Assembly (NCBI GenBank): GCA_963573385.1
Contig: CAUYLG010061895.1
Coordinates: 1-64,000, forward strand
Source of the DNA: Cacajao melanocephalus
Lineage: Eukaryota > Chordata > Mammalia > Primates > Pitheciidae
DNA: 64,000 nucleotides
Direction: 5' to 3'
Under the pieces are notes generated by a model. The model worked only from the letters and a program-made list of their open reading frames with translations. It had not been told where the DNA came from and did no database searches. Each line of letters begins with the position of its first letter. Positions within the stretch are counted from its first letter, which is position 1. Positions 32,630 to 46,106 of this stretch are shown here, one piece after another. Both the position numbers and the translations under genes were made by a program.

Positions 32630-33394
32630 TTTTTGAACATATTATTGTCCTTATATATTACATAATGTTTATTGTTCAATATACATGCTTTATCTCTATT
32701 AAATATGTAATATTACTTTTCTTAGACTATTAATAACAAAATATGTATCCAAAGAAAACAATTCAGTTTTATTCTGTTGCAAATTTAAATGATCACACCG
32801 GAAAAATGCAAGGTAAGTTTTATCCTCTTATCAAGTGCAGAGTATAATAAAAAGATCTTGTATTTAAAAAGGCTTTCCTCTTGTACTTGTCTATGCACTA
32901 TCAATACATAATTATGGTTTCTTGTATGATACAATACTAAAGCAACTGCGATATATTAAAGTGTAGAAAACATTTTCAAACAATGTTTGAAGCAAAATAT
33001 GAATTTCTGATAAACTATAATGCTCAGTCAACTGCAAAAATCACTACCAACTTCAAGTGAAATTATGACTGTACAAAGAGACAAAAAAAGTAGGTAAAAA
33101 CTCTATATATTTTTATAAAATGTTTTCTCCTGTGATACATGTAGGGGGATTACCAGTTATCAGAAAATTTGGGTAAGAATTCACGCCAGAATTAGGCAGC
33201 ACACATAAGTTCATTGTCAACAAAGCAATGGCCTTTATTCTGATTTGTTGTTGGCGTGATAAAGAACATGGAGATGATGCCTTTTCTTATGTGAAGTTCA
33301 CAGGATTGCTCCTCTGTTATATCCCCTGTTCAGTTTCCTAAGTGCCCTTTTCCCCTTGATGAAAGAGAGTGATTACATAGAGAAAACTACAGGT

Positions 33395-33600
33395 TAGCAT
33401 AGTGAGGAAGAGCATGAGACTTAAATCATGTGGGCTTGAGTTTCATAATCTCTTCCTAACTCTGCGACCCTATGTAAGTTGCTTAAGTTTTCTGACGTTC
33501 AATTTCTTCACGTATTTGATTGCATGATGCAAGAGTTAAATGAGATAATATATATAAATTTCATCCACATATAGAATACTCTGCATCCAGTAATGAAATG
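33395..33600 (+). mobile_element. MIR element
   Basis: tagtgaggaagagcatgag, cctaactctgcgacccta, gtaagttgcttaagtttt and gttaaatgagataat follow MIR order. Confidence 0.75.
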
Positions 33601-34261
33601 GAAAGGCTCTGGGTATGCTGACCAGAAAAGATCTCCAATATACCTTCATAGAGAAAAATTAACAAGACTCATTTGTGTAAGAAACTTCTGGATAGAAATA
33701 AGCAAACAATAATCTTTGCCTCTAAAGAAGACCAAACCCAGGTTAAAGAGAACCTTCCTTTTCCTAGTATCTCTTTTCTAGGCTTTATATGTTTATTCAT
33801 TTAATCATGCACATGTAATATTTTAAAAATAAAAACTTAATATGAGATAGAAGTAATTTTCATACTTTCCTAAGATTACAAAATTTGACAACACAAAGAA
33901 ATAGCTTTGATGAACTGTAGTCTTCCATATCTTGAATAGTCTTCTTGTTCTTTAGAGGAAGACAAGTATTTCATACATGTTTTTGTTTGTTTTTAATGTT
34001 TATATAAACCTTTCTAGCAAATGTCCTCCTCAAATTAAGAGATTTCTCTTTGCAAGGGCAGCAGTATAAGACTTTGATTGGCTACAAATTGGCATGAAAT
34101 TAAAAAAATAATAATCTTGTATTATGGAAGAAACAATAAATTCAACAGTCAATATAAGGAAAGTTTTCCAGTGATAATAGAATATTAGATATGTGTTGGA
34201 AGAAACATGAGAAATTTCATGAGTCATTGGTCAGGAGAAATAATTTTAAGAATAAAGTAAA

Positions 34262-34559
34262 GGCCAGGTGCAGTGGCTCACGCCTAGTCCCAACACTTTG
34301 GGAAGCCAAGGTTGGAGAACTGCTTGACCCTAGGAGTTCAAGACCAGACTGGGCAACATAGTGAGACCCTGTCTCTACAATTTTCTTTTTATTTAGCCAG
34401 GGATGGGGATGAGCAACTGTGGCCCAGCTAATTTAGAGGTTGAGGTGCAAAGATTGCTTAAGCCTGGGAGGTTGAGGCTGCAGTGAGCCATAATGATGTC
34501 AGCACACTCCAGCCTGGGGAACAAAGTAAGACTCTGTGTCAAAAAATAAAAAGAAAAAT
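34262..34559 (+). mobile_element. Alu element, old (AluJ-like)
   Basis: It starts GGCCAGGTGCAGTGGCTC and ends with an A-rich tail. Features such as GGAGTTCAAGACCAGACTGGGC and the T-rich middle linker suggest an old and diverged copy. Confidence 0.92.
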
Positions 34560-36744
34560 ATAGTAGAATATAGACCTAGCTGTATGAAAAATAATAATTG
34601 TAAAGGTGGCCTGTTTATTCAATCTCTAAAGTTAGTAAAGAAAACAATGAAGATAAAGAGAATCTAAGTATTTCTCTGCAGATTACGTATGTGTCCCTAC
34701 TGAATTAAAATGAATGGTGTATGACTGTAACATCCAGTCCTAAATCAAGCATTCTCAATTAAAAAGTTTTAAAAATGGTGGATATATATTTAACTGATAT
34801 ACATTGGACCAAACAGCCATAAAATTCATGGGATTGTCATGAAAAAAAAGTTTTCCTGCTTTCACATAACAAATTTTTGAAGATTATGTCACTTTGTAGA
34901 AAGTACAAACATTGTACTTTTTATTTGAAATTTAATCAAGATGTTTGTACTATCTCAGAAAATATCAACATCCAATGGCAATGCCACTGTTGGTAACTGA
35001 GCCACTAGTACAGTGTACCAGCGTTTGTCACCTTGCCACCATAGTTGTTGTATTCACAGTGGTTCTGTGTATATGGGGAGGCATTTGTCTACTTCATTAT
35101 GCCTTTAGCATAGTTCTCATCCAAAACTTGTACTTTGAAACACACATTTCTTCAAAAGTTATTTTCCTTTTATCTTATCTTTTATTTTACAGATAAGAAA
35201 TGTGGTTGATATATAGCTTTTTCAAATGTATGTGCAGATAGGTAATATGACACTAAACAGGAATTTTTTTAAGGATAGTTATGAGGGACTAAATTTGGAT
35301 GCACCCTAAGTGCCCATCAGTAGATGAATGGATAAAGAAAATGTGGTAAATATACACAGTGAAGAACCATTCAGCCACAAAAAAGAATGACATCCTGTCA
35401 TTGGCAACAACATGGATGGAACTGGAGATCATGTTAAATGAAAATGCTACTTTTAAAAGGGGATATTTTGCTGACCAAGTTGAGAGCTATCACTGTAGAT
35501 CAAATCTGAAATGATCTCCCTATTCTTTTTGAAGAAGGAAAAGTCCAGCGTATTCTTTATTAATGTTACTCTGTGTTAGTCTCCTTGAAAATCCCGAGCT
35601 TCAATCTCATGTGGAACTAAGAGTAAATACAAATCTAGATTAGAAATACAAGGTAAACATGGACTAGTTATTCACAAGATTCCTCCAGAACAGTTTCTGA
35701 CTGACTAACCTTTCTAGCTAGCACATATGACAGTTAATTCATCATTAGTATTATTTCTGGATGCAATGTACATAATATATAAATAACACTAGTATAGATT
35801 ATTTTGAATTCTAGAAGATTTCATTTAATTTTTTCCTGATTTGTAAAACTTCAAATGCCACAAGAGATTTTTTTTAAAAATACATTTGTGTGTTTCATTT
35901 ATCGTATGGATTGGATCTCCTCAATATTTCCTATCTATAAGGTGTCATACTTTAAAAAATAATAAAGCAACCATGTGTTCCAAATAGATGGATAATGCCA
36001 ATCTATTTTGTTGGAAAGGACATAGAAATGAGATTCAGATTATAAGAGCTATATATTTTCAAAAGGCCTATTTCATAAATAACTTGCCTGTTGTGCACTG
36101 CAGTTGATGCTGTAGGCATATCAAGCCACTAACCTATTGTTTATTACAGAACCATTTTGCCATATTGATGGTACAGATTCAAGTATGGCAATCTTCTTTC
36201 CTCTCTCTGCTTCACTGGCTACATGACTTCCCTTGGCTAAGACCATATCGAAACATACACTTGAATTTCATAAGTTATGACAGCCTAGGGGTAGAATGGG
36301 AATACTATTAGCTGACCTATGAAATTAGAGAATTATAAATCTTGATGAACACATATTGGACTGTGTGCATAGCTTACTATATTAAACAGGTATCTCTTTA
36401 ACATGCTCACATAAGTTCAGCTAAACATAATTTAAATGCATGAAAACATATTGATTAACTGATTGGCTACAAATACTTATTTTTCCTCCACACACACTCT
36501 ACCCACAGTGATTCTATAACCTACTCAAAGTCATTGAGCAAATATTATGACCACTCAACAGGGCCTGTTTGGATCAATTAGCTATTTACTGAAGGTAAGA
36601 AGGAAACATCACAGATGATTACTTAAAACCTTTTAGACATGGCTATGCTCAAGGCCACATATTAAGATGGGCTGAATGTCAACTTTTGGAAGACAAGAGG
36701 GCAGAAGAATCAGCAAAAATGTGAATGAAAGGAATCTGAGAGGG
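34560..36744. other. Intronic sequence with one L1 fragment
   Basis: Apart from the L1 piece at 35291-35443 nothing is recognised. Confidence 0.6.
35291..35443 (+). mobile_element. L1 fragment (3' part of ORF2 region)
   Basis: About 150 bp resembles the end of L1 ORF2: aagtgcccatcag, gatgaatggataaag, aaaatgtggtaaatatacac and caacatggatggaactgg. No adjoining L1 sequence was recognised. Confidence 0.85.
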
Positions 36745-36919
36745 TAAATCCTACCAGAGTGTATATGTTGGTCAAATGGTACAACTTTCAGCTATAAAAC
36801 GAATTAAGTTCTGGTGATCTAATGTATAGTATAGTGACTATAGTTAATAATAATGTATTGTTTACTTGAAATTTGATAAAAGAGTAGTTTCTTTAAGTGA
36901 TCTTACCAAACACACACAT

Positions 36920-36958
<39 letters not shown>

Positions 36959-37110
36959 GATCCCCCACACACCCCACACGCAAAATTTTAATTATGAAGG
37001 GTGATGGATGAGTTAATTAATTTGACTATGGTAATCAGTATATGCATGTCAAATCATCACATTGTACATCTTGTATAGAAATTTTGTTTATTGGTTAAAT
37101 ATTTCAAAGG
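36745..37110 (+). mobile_element. L1M-type 3' UTR fragment with internal (CA)n
   Basis: The segment ttctggtgatctaatgta, tgactatagttaataat, tgtattgtttacttgaaa and the later gatggatgagttaattaa match the 3' end of old mammalian L1 copies. A (CA)n tract (36910-36957) has expanded inside it. Confidence 0.82.
36910..36957 (+). repeat. (CA)n microsatellite
   Basis: A CA run with a few interruptions, lying inside the L1 3' UTR fragment. Confidence 0.95.
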
Positions 37111-37139
37111 AAAAAAAATCAAACCTGAAAGTCATGCGT

Positions 37140-38075
37140 AGTTGGATTTTGAATTTTTCTCTCTAGCCTGACCTCTCCTCTAAACTCGAAACTTGTGTAC
37201 ATAATTATCAAATAGATACCTCCAGTTTGATACTTAATAGGCATTTCAAATTTAATCTACCCTAACTGGCTGCTGTCTTGCCAAAAAGTTGTTCCTCCTG
37301 CCATCTTCTCCCACTCAGAATGTGAAAGCTCCCTCTTGCAGTGGCTGAGAACATAAAACTACCTCTCACTGCTTCCACGCTCACCATCCTGGTCCAAGCC
37401 CCCAACATACTGTGCCTGGATTATTGCAGTAGCCCCCCATCTGATCTCCTTGCTTGCATTCTTGCTCTTCTCCAATCTGTTCTTAATGGAGAAAGCCAAG
37501 GGACTACTGTTAAGAAGTCATTGAGGTCATGGGATTATTGCTTAAAATTCGTCAGGTGTCTTTCCAAATTAATCCCCCCCAAAATGCAACAAATTCCTTC
37601 CAATGCCATCTCTACAGCATTTGCCACTACCCCACTCTCATGGTCTATCTGACTTCATTTACAGGCCAAGTTTGTTTCACAACCAACCTAGTTCCTATCT
37701 CTGTTCAATTTCTTTGCTCTTAACTTTTCCCTCTGCCTGAAACACTTTTCCTTCAAATATCAACATGATAGATTTTCTCACATCAATCAAGTCTTTTCCC
37801 AAAAGCCTCCTCTGGCTACCCTATTATAACTTACCACCACTTTTCCAAATTTCCCAGCCACCTTCCATGATTTATTTTTCTCCTCAGCATCTGTCACTAT
37901 CAAACATACTTTGTATTTTATTTGCTTATTTATTACCTGTATCTTTTCACTGGAATATGAGGTAAAAAAGGTAAAAGTATTTTTATCTTGTGTTTGCTAC
38001 TCTGTCTCCAATACCTAGATTGGTATCTAGCATGGAAAGATATTCTGTGAATCCCTGTTGGATGAACACACAAAA
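37140..38075 (+). mobile_element. L2 LINE fragment, about 0.9 kb
   Basis: A diverged but long L2 3' portion. Recognisable parts are the central ctggattattgcagtagcc block, the cctctgcctgaaacac block and the terminal tctccaatacc...ggatgaac block. The frames over it (for example 37341-37652) are not genes. Confidence 0.75.
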
Positions 38076-38319
38076 ACTCTTGTATCCTGGGGCAGCTCCC
38101 ACTCATCTGCCTTTATCATTTAGAAAGGGATCCCTCTTCTTGGACATATACTTTCCAGTGTTTTAGATCTCCTAGTTTTTAACAATCCCACAAAAATGTT
38201 TAAGTTATGAAAAAACATTAATGGATTCACAATATAGAAAGAAATCTTCACTGTTAAATTTGATAAATGTTTAAATCAAGTGTCCACACGATGTGGTAGC
38301 AACTCAAATTATTCTATTT

Positions 38320-38348
38320 TATATATATTTATATATATATATATATAA
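38320..38348 (+). repeat. (TA)n microsatellite
   Basis: tatatatttatatatatata type sequence, AT-rich and unstable in character. Confidence 0.88.
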
Positions 38349-38455
38349 TGAAGTTTGAATCATAGGCATAAAATAAATAATTTTAGAAAACTCAAAATTA
38401 TGAAAATTATAAAATATCCTTTAGTTTTCTTTAGGTAAGCAGAATATTAATATGG

Positions 38456-38858
38456 AGTAATGGTTAATTTCATGTGTCAAAGTGACTGGGCTAAGAGATA
38501 CCTAGATAGCTCGTCAAATTATTTCCAGGTGTTGTCTACGAGGATGTTTTTGGAAGAGATGAGCATTGAAAGCAGTATACTGAGTAAGAAAGACTTGCCC
38601 TCACCAATGTAGGCAGGCATCACCCAGTCCTTTGAGGGCTCAGACAGAGAAAAAACGCAGAGAAAGGCTATCTGAGTGGGAACATCTATTTTCTATTCTT
38701 GGACATAAGCACTCCTAATCCTTGGCCTGAAGATTCACACTGAACTACATCACCAACTTCTTTGTCTGGTTCTCCACCTTTCAGATGAAAAATGGTGGGA
38801 CTCCTCAGCCTCCATAATTGCATTAGCCAATTTCCATAATAAATGTTATTCATCTCAT

Positions 38859-38860
<2 letters not shown>
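38456..38860 (+). repeat. Interspersed repeat, family not assigned
   Basis: About 400 bp beginning taatggttaatttcatgtg and containing tgactgggctaagag and cagcctccataattgc looks like a dispersed human repeat that I recognise but cannot name with confidence. It ends in (CA)n. Confidence 0.55.

Positions 38861-38903
<43 letters not shown>
38860..38903 (+). repeat. (CA)n microsatellite
   Basis: A CA run between the unassigned repeat at 38456 and the Alu at 38921. Confidence 0.95.
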
Positions 38904-38905
<2 letters not shown>

Positions 38906-38920
38906 AATATATATAATCCC

Positions 38921-39207
38921 AGCTGAGCACAGTGGCTCATGACTGTAATCCCAGCACTTTGGGAGCCTGAGGCAGGTAGGTCACAAAGTCAGGAGTTTGA
39001 GACCAGCCTAGCCAGCATGGTGAAACCCTGTCTCTACTAAAAATACAAAAAAAATTGGCCAGGCGTGGTGGCGTGGGCCTGTAGTCCTAGCTACTCAGGA
39101 GGCTGAGGCAGGAAAATCACTTGAACCTGGAAGGTGAAGGTTGTAGTGAGCTAAGATCACACCATCTCACTCCAGCCTGGGCAATAGAGCAAGACTCTGT
39201 CTCAAAT
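38921..39207 (+). mobile_element. Alu element, full length
   Basis: It starts agctgagcacagtggctc directly after a (CA)n and AT run and ends gtctcaaatatatata. The tail has turned into an AT-rich microsatellite similar to the sequence in front, so the target duplication cannot be read cleanly. Confidence 0.93.
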
Positions 39208-39419
39208 ATATATATAAATATATGATACCTCATTAAGATGAAGGTCTTAAGGTGCTGTCCCTTTGTTTTCCATGCTTTGAAAATCTTGGCACAGTCAAAT
39301 ATATTCTGATCATTGCTTTCTTATTTTCAGCTCTGATATTAATGTGCTGCTAAATGTTTTCTGCATGTAGTGACCCTCAACACTTCTTGGCCAGCTGACT
39401 CATCCTCATTTAAAATCCA

Positions 39420-40205
39420 GACCAGACATCCTCTTGCTGAAGCAGTTTTCTTCTCCGATTCTCCTGCTCTGCCTTAAGATAACAGAACCAATTTTGTTCC
39501 CTTAAATATCCCATGTTTATTTGTATCCCTCCACTAGAATCTTTACCTCAACCTACAGACTCTACAGAATCTGAATTTTACCTGCTTCTTCAAATTCATC
39601 CCTTACCACTCTGCTCTTGATATACAATGCTCCAGTGCTACTGGCCTGTCTTCTCAAGTCTAATTATAAGAGAAGAAACTTGTTTCTTTCTGGCCTTTAT
39701 TCCTAGAATGCTCTGTCCCCAGATCAGATATTGGAATGCATGGCTGCTCAGGTAGTTGCATAAGTGGTCCAATTTTAGAGCATTCTTTTCTAACCACCTA
39801 ATCAGAGGTAGATTTTCCAGCTTCCTTTCTGGGGATCACAATGTTTTATTTTCTTCACAGTAATATTGCTTTAAGATGTAACATATTTCTGTTTTGTTTA
39901 TTTGTTTCCTGTATATCTCCCCCATCTAAAATATAATCACTACAAACCAGAAACTTTTTTCTGCTTGCTATGTCAAGCCCCCATTAAAAGACCTGGTACC
40001 TCATAGGTAATGAATAAACAGTTGTTCAATAGATGGGAGAATGCATTTACCAGTATAATGTATACGTTTACATGACTTTTTTGAAAACTAATCAGTAAGC
40101 TCCTTCAGGTTAGAAGCACTGCATCTCTCTCCTCTTTGTATCCCCAATATCTAGCCTAGGATAAAGTATGTAGTTGTCTCTCAACTGAATGAGTGAACGA
40201 ATGAA
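39420..40205 (+). mobile_element. L2 LINE fragments (probably two pieces)
   Basis: The stretch has L2-like composition and ends twice with the typical L2 3' terminus: ggtaatgaataaacagttg near 40010 and ctcaactgaatgagtgaacg near 40180. That suggests two overlapping or adjacent copies. Confidence 0.6.
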
Positions 40206-43148
40206 TCATCATTAACACCCTCAGCAGAAGCCCTTAGTTTCAGAACACCGCAAACTAGCATTTCAAGAAAATTCTTTACAAGAAACGTCAGGATAAATCT
40301 CTGGGAAATCAGACATGAAAATTTAAGTATTTTGCTTATGATCAAATGAGTAAGACATCATGACTGAGGCAGTAATGCTCATGACAAGTTCTAAGTGTTT
40401 CCTTCTATTTCCCAGCCCTGTTGCAGTTAAGTGGAGCTGTATCTCTCATTCTAGGCAATATTATGGGTTCCTTTGGGTTGAGGTAATGAAAGGGCAATGT
40501 GCAACTCTCTGATTGCTCTTTCTCTACCACAGAAAATGAGGAAGCCAGGTATTGAGATGGCAGAAATACAAGATTAAGATCAAGGCAGTCTGAGTTAGAG
40601 AAATGTCACATGGAGGATAGTTGATCAAGAGTTTTCTGTATCTCCAGAGGAAACTGAATGTGCAAGAAATAGTTTTGTCATTTTAAGCCACTAACATTTT
40701 GAGTTTATTATTCCTGCAGCAAAATGTCGCTTACCCTGGGTAACAGGGAAACATCCTCCTACACATACAGACACACATGTGGGTGCACACACACACACAC
40801 ACACACATACAGAAGTAATGTGCTTTTTGTTGTTAAAGTTTAAAAAAACTACATTTGTTAGTTTTTTGCATTAATATATCTCATAGGTGCAGGTATAAAC
40901 TAGGAAATGAGCCACCATTTTAATCGAGTCATGGGGTAACCTTGCCTGTTTCCATCTGAGCCGTGACTCAAAATGAACCCTACTTTGCTCTCTACCACAG
41001 ACTTATTTAAAAAAACCAAAATCACAGTTTAGAATTAGGCTATTTTAGCGACCTAGAAAGGACACATCTTGTAGCAAAAGATGCCTGATTTTTCATCTGA
41101 GAAAACTGCAGCATTTTAGGATCTGATATAAAAGATAAAAATGAAGAAGGTGGTGATTTTAATTTTACCATTTCTTAGATATAATCTTCTCAAACCTACT
41201 TTTCATTAGTGGAAAAGAGCATATCAACTACCATGTGAATAAAGATCATGTTCAATAGAGGTAAACATCCAACTAATTTGGTTGAGAACTATGTGAGCTT
41301 TGGAGAACACGATGTAAACATCAATTATTTTCTAATAATAATTATATATTATGGGAAAATAAAATAAAATGAAAAGCCTTAACTAACAGAATGCATCTTA
41401 CTCATATTACTCACTACAAAGGCTGAGCAAAGGATATAAAAATCATAAGTAATGCTGAAATAGAACAAAATGGCATATTCTCTTATCATTTTTTCCACTA
41501 AGTATTATTAAATATGCAAAAAGATCTTTTCAAATGCTCATTATTGCCATCAACTTTAAATTTACTTTTAAAAATAAATAGAAATTAATCATGCTCTCAA
41601 CATCTCAAAAATAATTATTGCTAAAAAGCTTTCTCAATCCCTTTCAGCAGAGTATCAGAGTGTAAAATTTAAAAAAACACAACTTGAATTCTTATAAAGT
41701 GAATGAAAATGAGGAATATTTTAAAAATAGATATCTTAATTTCTTTATGTTTTTACTTGTTCTTTGACTGGCACAGTTTTCTGTGCTTTTCTCTTGGGCA
41801 CAATTTGCCAAGGTCTAAGTGGCTACTTGGGCCCACTTTAAGGCTGCCAGATTGTTGGATATCATTTTTAGATACTCACAAAACTGAAAGAACCTACATA
41901 AAGTTTCTAATCTGCTTTAGGAAAATCATGCTGTTCAATGTTAGTCAATGAAAAATATTTGTAGTTACTTCTATCAGATATATTGAAATGGCTACATATG
42001 GTTGATAAGAGGAAAATCTTCAAACCATAATATCAATACACAATGTCACTAAATAATATTCCGATTGATAAGGAGTATTTTAATTTAGATTAGTAACGCT
42101 CACAGTGGTTAAGTGCTCAGTAAAGGGAGACACAGCATGATCCATATGAATGTGGGAGAAAAATATCAAAACCTGTGTTTATACGTATCTTTTATAAAAG
42201 AAAAAAGAAATCCAACTTTTAAAATAAACGTACCCTTTCCTGGTTATGTAAGTCAAGCATGCCATGTAAGTGCACATGTCAATATACACATGTCATACAC
42301 AGTACATGAGGTCTCCTGAGGGCAGGGAGATATCCAACAGCCCCTTACACCTTTTTTCACTTTCATTGTTTTAAAGCACATTGCTTTATTTAATTTTAGT
42401 TTATTTAATTTTTAAAAACTACAATAAACAAGGGCATAATTGATTACAGGAGCCTAGTTAAGTGAATTTAGTGTTTACGTTATCAATTTTAATAAAACTA
42501 TGATTCACATGGAGCAAGTGGTTCAAAGAATTTTTGCAAATAAACCACTGATTGAAGATTGTACAAGTACCAATGAGCCACATAAAGTGGCAAAGCTGAC
42601 ATTTTTTTCCTTTTTGCTGTAAGAATGAGCTAGTAGCCAACCACATTACAAGGTAGAAACCATGACCATTTAATCCTATTTTATAAGTATTCGACTCTCA
42701 GAATTATCCATAAGACTACTATGTGGATTTAAATATACTGTGATTAACAATGAACTGCTCCTTAAATGTGTTATTGTACTTTTGTGTCTTTGTGAATCGT
42801 CTCTTTCAGCTCTAACACCCATTGAAACTAAACATTAAACTGATCTTAGAAACACTCTTACAAACCTCTGGATGACAAAAAGTAAAATAAATATCTTAAA
42901 AATAACCAAGTGTTTTCCTAACACATAGTATTAAAAAAGATTTAAAAAAAAAAAAGAAAATAACATTGTTACGAAATACTCATTAATCTTCAAAATTTCT
43001 ACCTTCTATTATTTTATAGTATAAATAATATATTCATATCACGTACATGTATATAATACAAATACTTCCATGAATTGAGGGTTCTTGTTTCAAATATTTC
43101 TCCCAACGGGTGTATATAATTAGAAAGTTTAGTTACAACAGTGTAGAA
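40206..43148. other. Intronic sequence, nothing recognised
   Basis: The CA repeat at 40786 is the only clear structure. The 82-codon frame at 41703-41951 shows no recognisable domain. Confidence 0.6.
40786..40807 (+). repeat. (CA)n microsatellite
   Basis: About 11 CA units, preceded by looser CA-rich sequence from about 40760. Confidence 0.92.
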
Positions 43149-43610
43149 CTGTGTGTTGTCTGATCTGGTAACCAACAGCCACATGTGATTATTGAGCACT
43201 TGAAATGTGGCTTGTGTTACTGTGTTACTGCATTTTTTACTTTATTTAATTTTAGTTGATTTAATTTTTTTAAAAAATGAAGCAGTGCCAAATAGTGTTT
43301 TCTGTTAAGCACAACTGTATTGTTTAGTGGGACGACTACAGACGCTTTTGAAAATTCAGCATGTGAATTGAGATGTTCTGTTAGCAGAATATTAAGTACA
43401 CAGCATATTTCAAAGTACAAAAATTTTAAAATATCCCAGTAATAATTTTATGTTGACTCCATTTAGAAATGATAATTTTGGGATATATAAGTTTGAATGA
43501 AATACATATTTAAAACTAATTTTACCTATTTCTCCTTTTCTTTAATATGGTTACTATACAATTTCAAATTATATATGTGTATTGCAGTATATTTCTATTG
43601 GACAGCACTG
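43149..43610 (-). mobile_element. hAT-type non-autonomous DNA transposon
   Basis: The right end reads tttctattggacagcactg and the left end ctgtgtgttgtctgatc with agccacatgtgattattg and gagcacttgaaatgtggc. These fit a dispersed human MER-type hAT element with CAGTGCTGTCC-like termini. The 8-bp flanks (gtgtagaa and gtccaaaa) match at only five positions, consistent with an old insertion. I am not certain of the exact family. Confidence 0.75.
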
Positions 43611-43744
43611 GTCCAAAAGTAATAGGTTGTGGACAGAGAGATTTATATAAGACACATTTAAGAGAACAGACTCATAATTTATGAAAGATTCAAGTATAGA
43701 CTAATAGACCAATTTCTAACCTATAGAACTTATACATATACAGA

Positions 43745-43745
<1 letters not shown>

Positions 43746-43788
<43 letters not shown>

Positions 43789-43789
43789 C
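43746..43789 (+). repeat. (CA)n(TA)n compound microsatellite
   Basis: A CA run of about 15 units passes directly into a TA run of about 7 units. Confidence 0.94.
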
Positions 43790-44246
43790 TTAAAGAATTA
43801 TGTGAGGATATCTTTAATTAGGATTTCCTGATCTCAATACAACTAGGAATTTTCACTGACATCTACTGTATATCACTTGAGCCACATGGAACAGTCTTAT
43901 AGAACTAACTGACGTGGCATTAAATTGAAGTTACTAAATTTTAATTCTATTTCCAAAAAAAAAGCAGATTTTTAAAAATTATTATATAAAGACTATCACA
44001 GAAGCATAGAACAAAAAGAAAAAAGAAAAAAAAAGGAACAATATAGCAAGTAGATATTTTTAAGAGAACAAGAGGAAACAAAAATCTGAGTTTACTAATT
44101 ATATGATACCATTTTTAAAAAGAAAAATAAGTAAATTATCTCTTCCTCTTAAAGATAGCTGAAGTTGGCAAGTCACAGAGAAGCTCCTTTTTATTCAAAT
44201 CCATTGATTCATACTTCCTATATTAAGGGATCAGAAAAATGAAATG

Positions 44247-44468
44247 CAGGTTGTGTGACAGTTACCCAAAATGCCTGGGCATCAGAATTGTTTTAAATAT
44301 CAGACTTTTTTGGATTTTGAAATATTTGCTTATACATATTAAGGACTTAATGCTAAAGACAAAATTTATTTATGTTTCATATATACCTTATACATGTAGC
44401 CAGAAGGTAATTTTAAACATTTCAGATTTTTGAGCATTTCAGATTTTTGGATTAGAAATGTTCAACCT
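44247..44468 (+). mobile_element. Short Tigger-type (mariner-like) DNA transposon
   Basis: The element starts caggttgtgtgacagttac and ends ttagaaatgttcaacctt, giving inverted CAGGTTG/CAACCT ends. The middle contains ttatgtttcatatatacctt and tagccagaaggtaatttt, familiar from a dispersed human DNA transposon. At about 220 bp it is internally deleted. Confidence 0.7.
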
Positions 44469-46106
44469 TTAATCAGTAGTTTTGTCATGCTAAACAATAT
44501 TCAATTAGAACATTACCTATGGAATACACACATATTAATCACCCCTGCTGGTCTTTTGGCCATCAGAGTCCCTGAGCTGCTCTATTTGGAGGCTGAATCT
44601 GAGTAGGGAGAGAAAAGCTAATACATGGAGTAGATGGTTACAGCTAAACAGGGCACATGGAAGTACGGAACATAAATAAAATTGAACTACACAGTTTGGG
44701 CTATTTCTATTTAAAAACATTTTTATCATAGTATTCTGTTTTTGTAATTGTCGCCAACAAGTAAAGTCCCACGTGAGAAATTTCTTTTGTGGAACTTAGT
44801 GCCTAGAATAACTTTGATTTCTCTGAAGACTTGTCATGTTTCACAACCTTCTGATATTAAAAAATGAACAAAACTTGGACGAGTTTCAATTCATCAACTT
44901 GGGAAATATTTTGAGACTTCATTATTTGCCTTTTCGAGTCTTCTGTTTTCTCTAAATCTGATTTGCTATGTGCATCTCACCATAATTTTATTGTATATGC
45001 TCCCACAAATACTTTCTAGCATGAGGAAGGGTAAAAATAGGTAAATGAATTATTTATTTAATTACTTTCCTAAATAACAAGATTGTATGAATTACAGTAA
45101 AATATCACTAAGGGACTATGTAGATTTTTCTCATACAGATGCAGATCAACCTGGAATCAGGGAAAAAGTTATATATGTCTGATCTGTGGTCTCTGTAAAC
45201 ATGTTCTTCCAAAAACTAAACCCAAATATGAATTGCAGACTATAAATTGCCTGCTTTAGTAAATAGTACAGATTGATACTAAAACAGAAGAGCCAAATAT
45301 ATACACTAAAATCCAAATTTCTTGTGACTTATAGCAGATAAAATTGTGGTATATTTTAAGGAAAAACACTATCTACTGAGGCAATCATTTTATTTGTATT
45401 GAAAAAGCATAATTAGTATTTCTTAAAGCTTATTTTCATACAAGGTCAAAAAACATAAAGAATTCTGGCATAATTAAATAACATAAGAATAAATTCATCC
45501 TTTATTCCTGTCAGAAAAATTGCTCCTAAAAATTATGATATTACCACAAAGAATCTTTATTAATAAGTTATTTCTGTTTGAGCATGTTGCATATTCTCTG
45601 AGAGAACTGACTTTTCCAGAAAAGATGGCCTTTTTCAAAGCTCAGATGCAAGAAGCTAGCAAATACTAGAACAGAAATTAGTATTTCTCTTAGATATGTC
45701 TCATCTCAGGGATATACCTCGCCTCTTTAAAAAGGTTTGCAAATGTTGAAATTATCAACAAGTAAATCAGTTGAGAAATGTCATTTGTTCCATATCTGAG
45801 GAAAAATTTTAAGAATATAAAACTAAGTAGAGTCTTGACTATACTGTTATAAAAGATTAGTGAGTGTGAAAGTGATCAGGAATTGGCTTGATTTCACCCA
45901 TATCTCTATATCATGGTTGTGCACCTGTAATACAATTCAAGATAGACGAAGTATCAAAAGGCAAAGTTAATGAAACTACAATTTCCTTTTACTTCTTATC
46001 TTTACAAAAGAACAACACTAAGCTGAGCCCAAAAAAGCTACAGATTCCAAAGCCTATTGTCTCTATAAAGTGAATAGTTACCCTTTCTGCAATACTGCAT
46101 ATATAG

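Larger units (their letters stand above)
29681..34261. other. Intronic sequence, mostly unassigned
   Basis: AT-rich sequence containing the MIRs at 32125 and 33395 and the GT repeat at 32597. The segment 33140-33300 has an LTR-like flavour but I could not confirm it. Confidence 0.55.

Noticed and set aside
32479..32733. A frame encoding alternating Val/Cys-rich residues
   Set aside because: It is created by the GT microsatellite at 32597.
33140..33300. A possible LTR remnant
   Set aside because: A few words resemble ERV LTR ends, but I could not find a matching terminus or target duplication.
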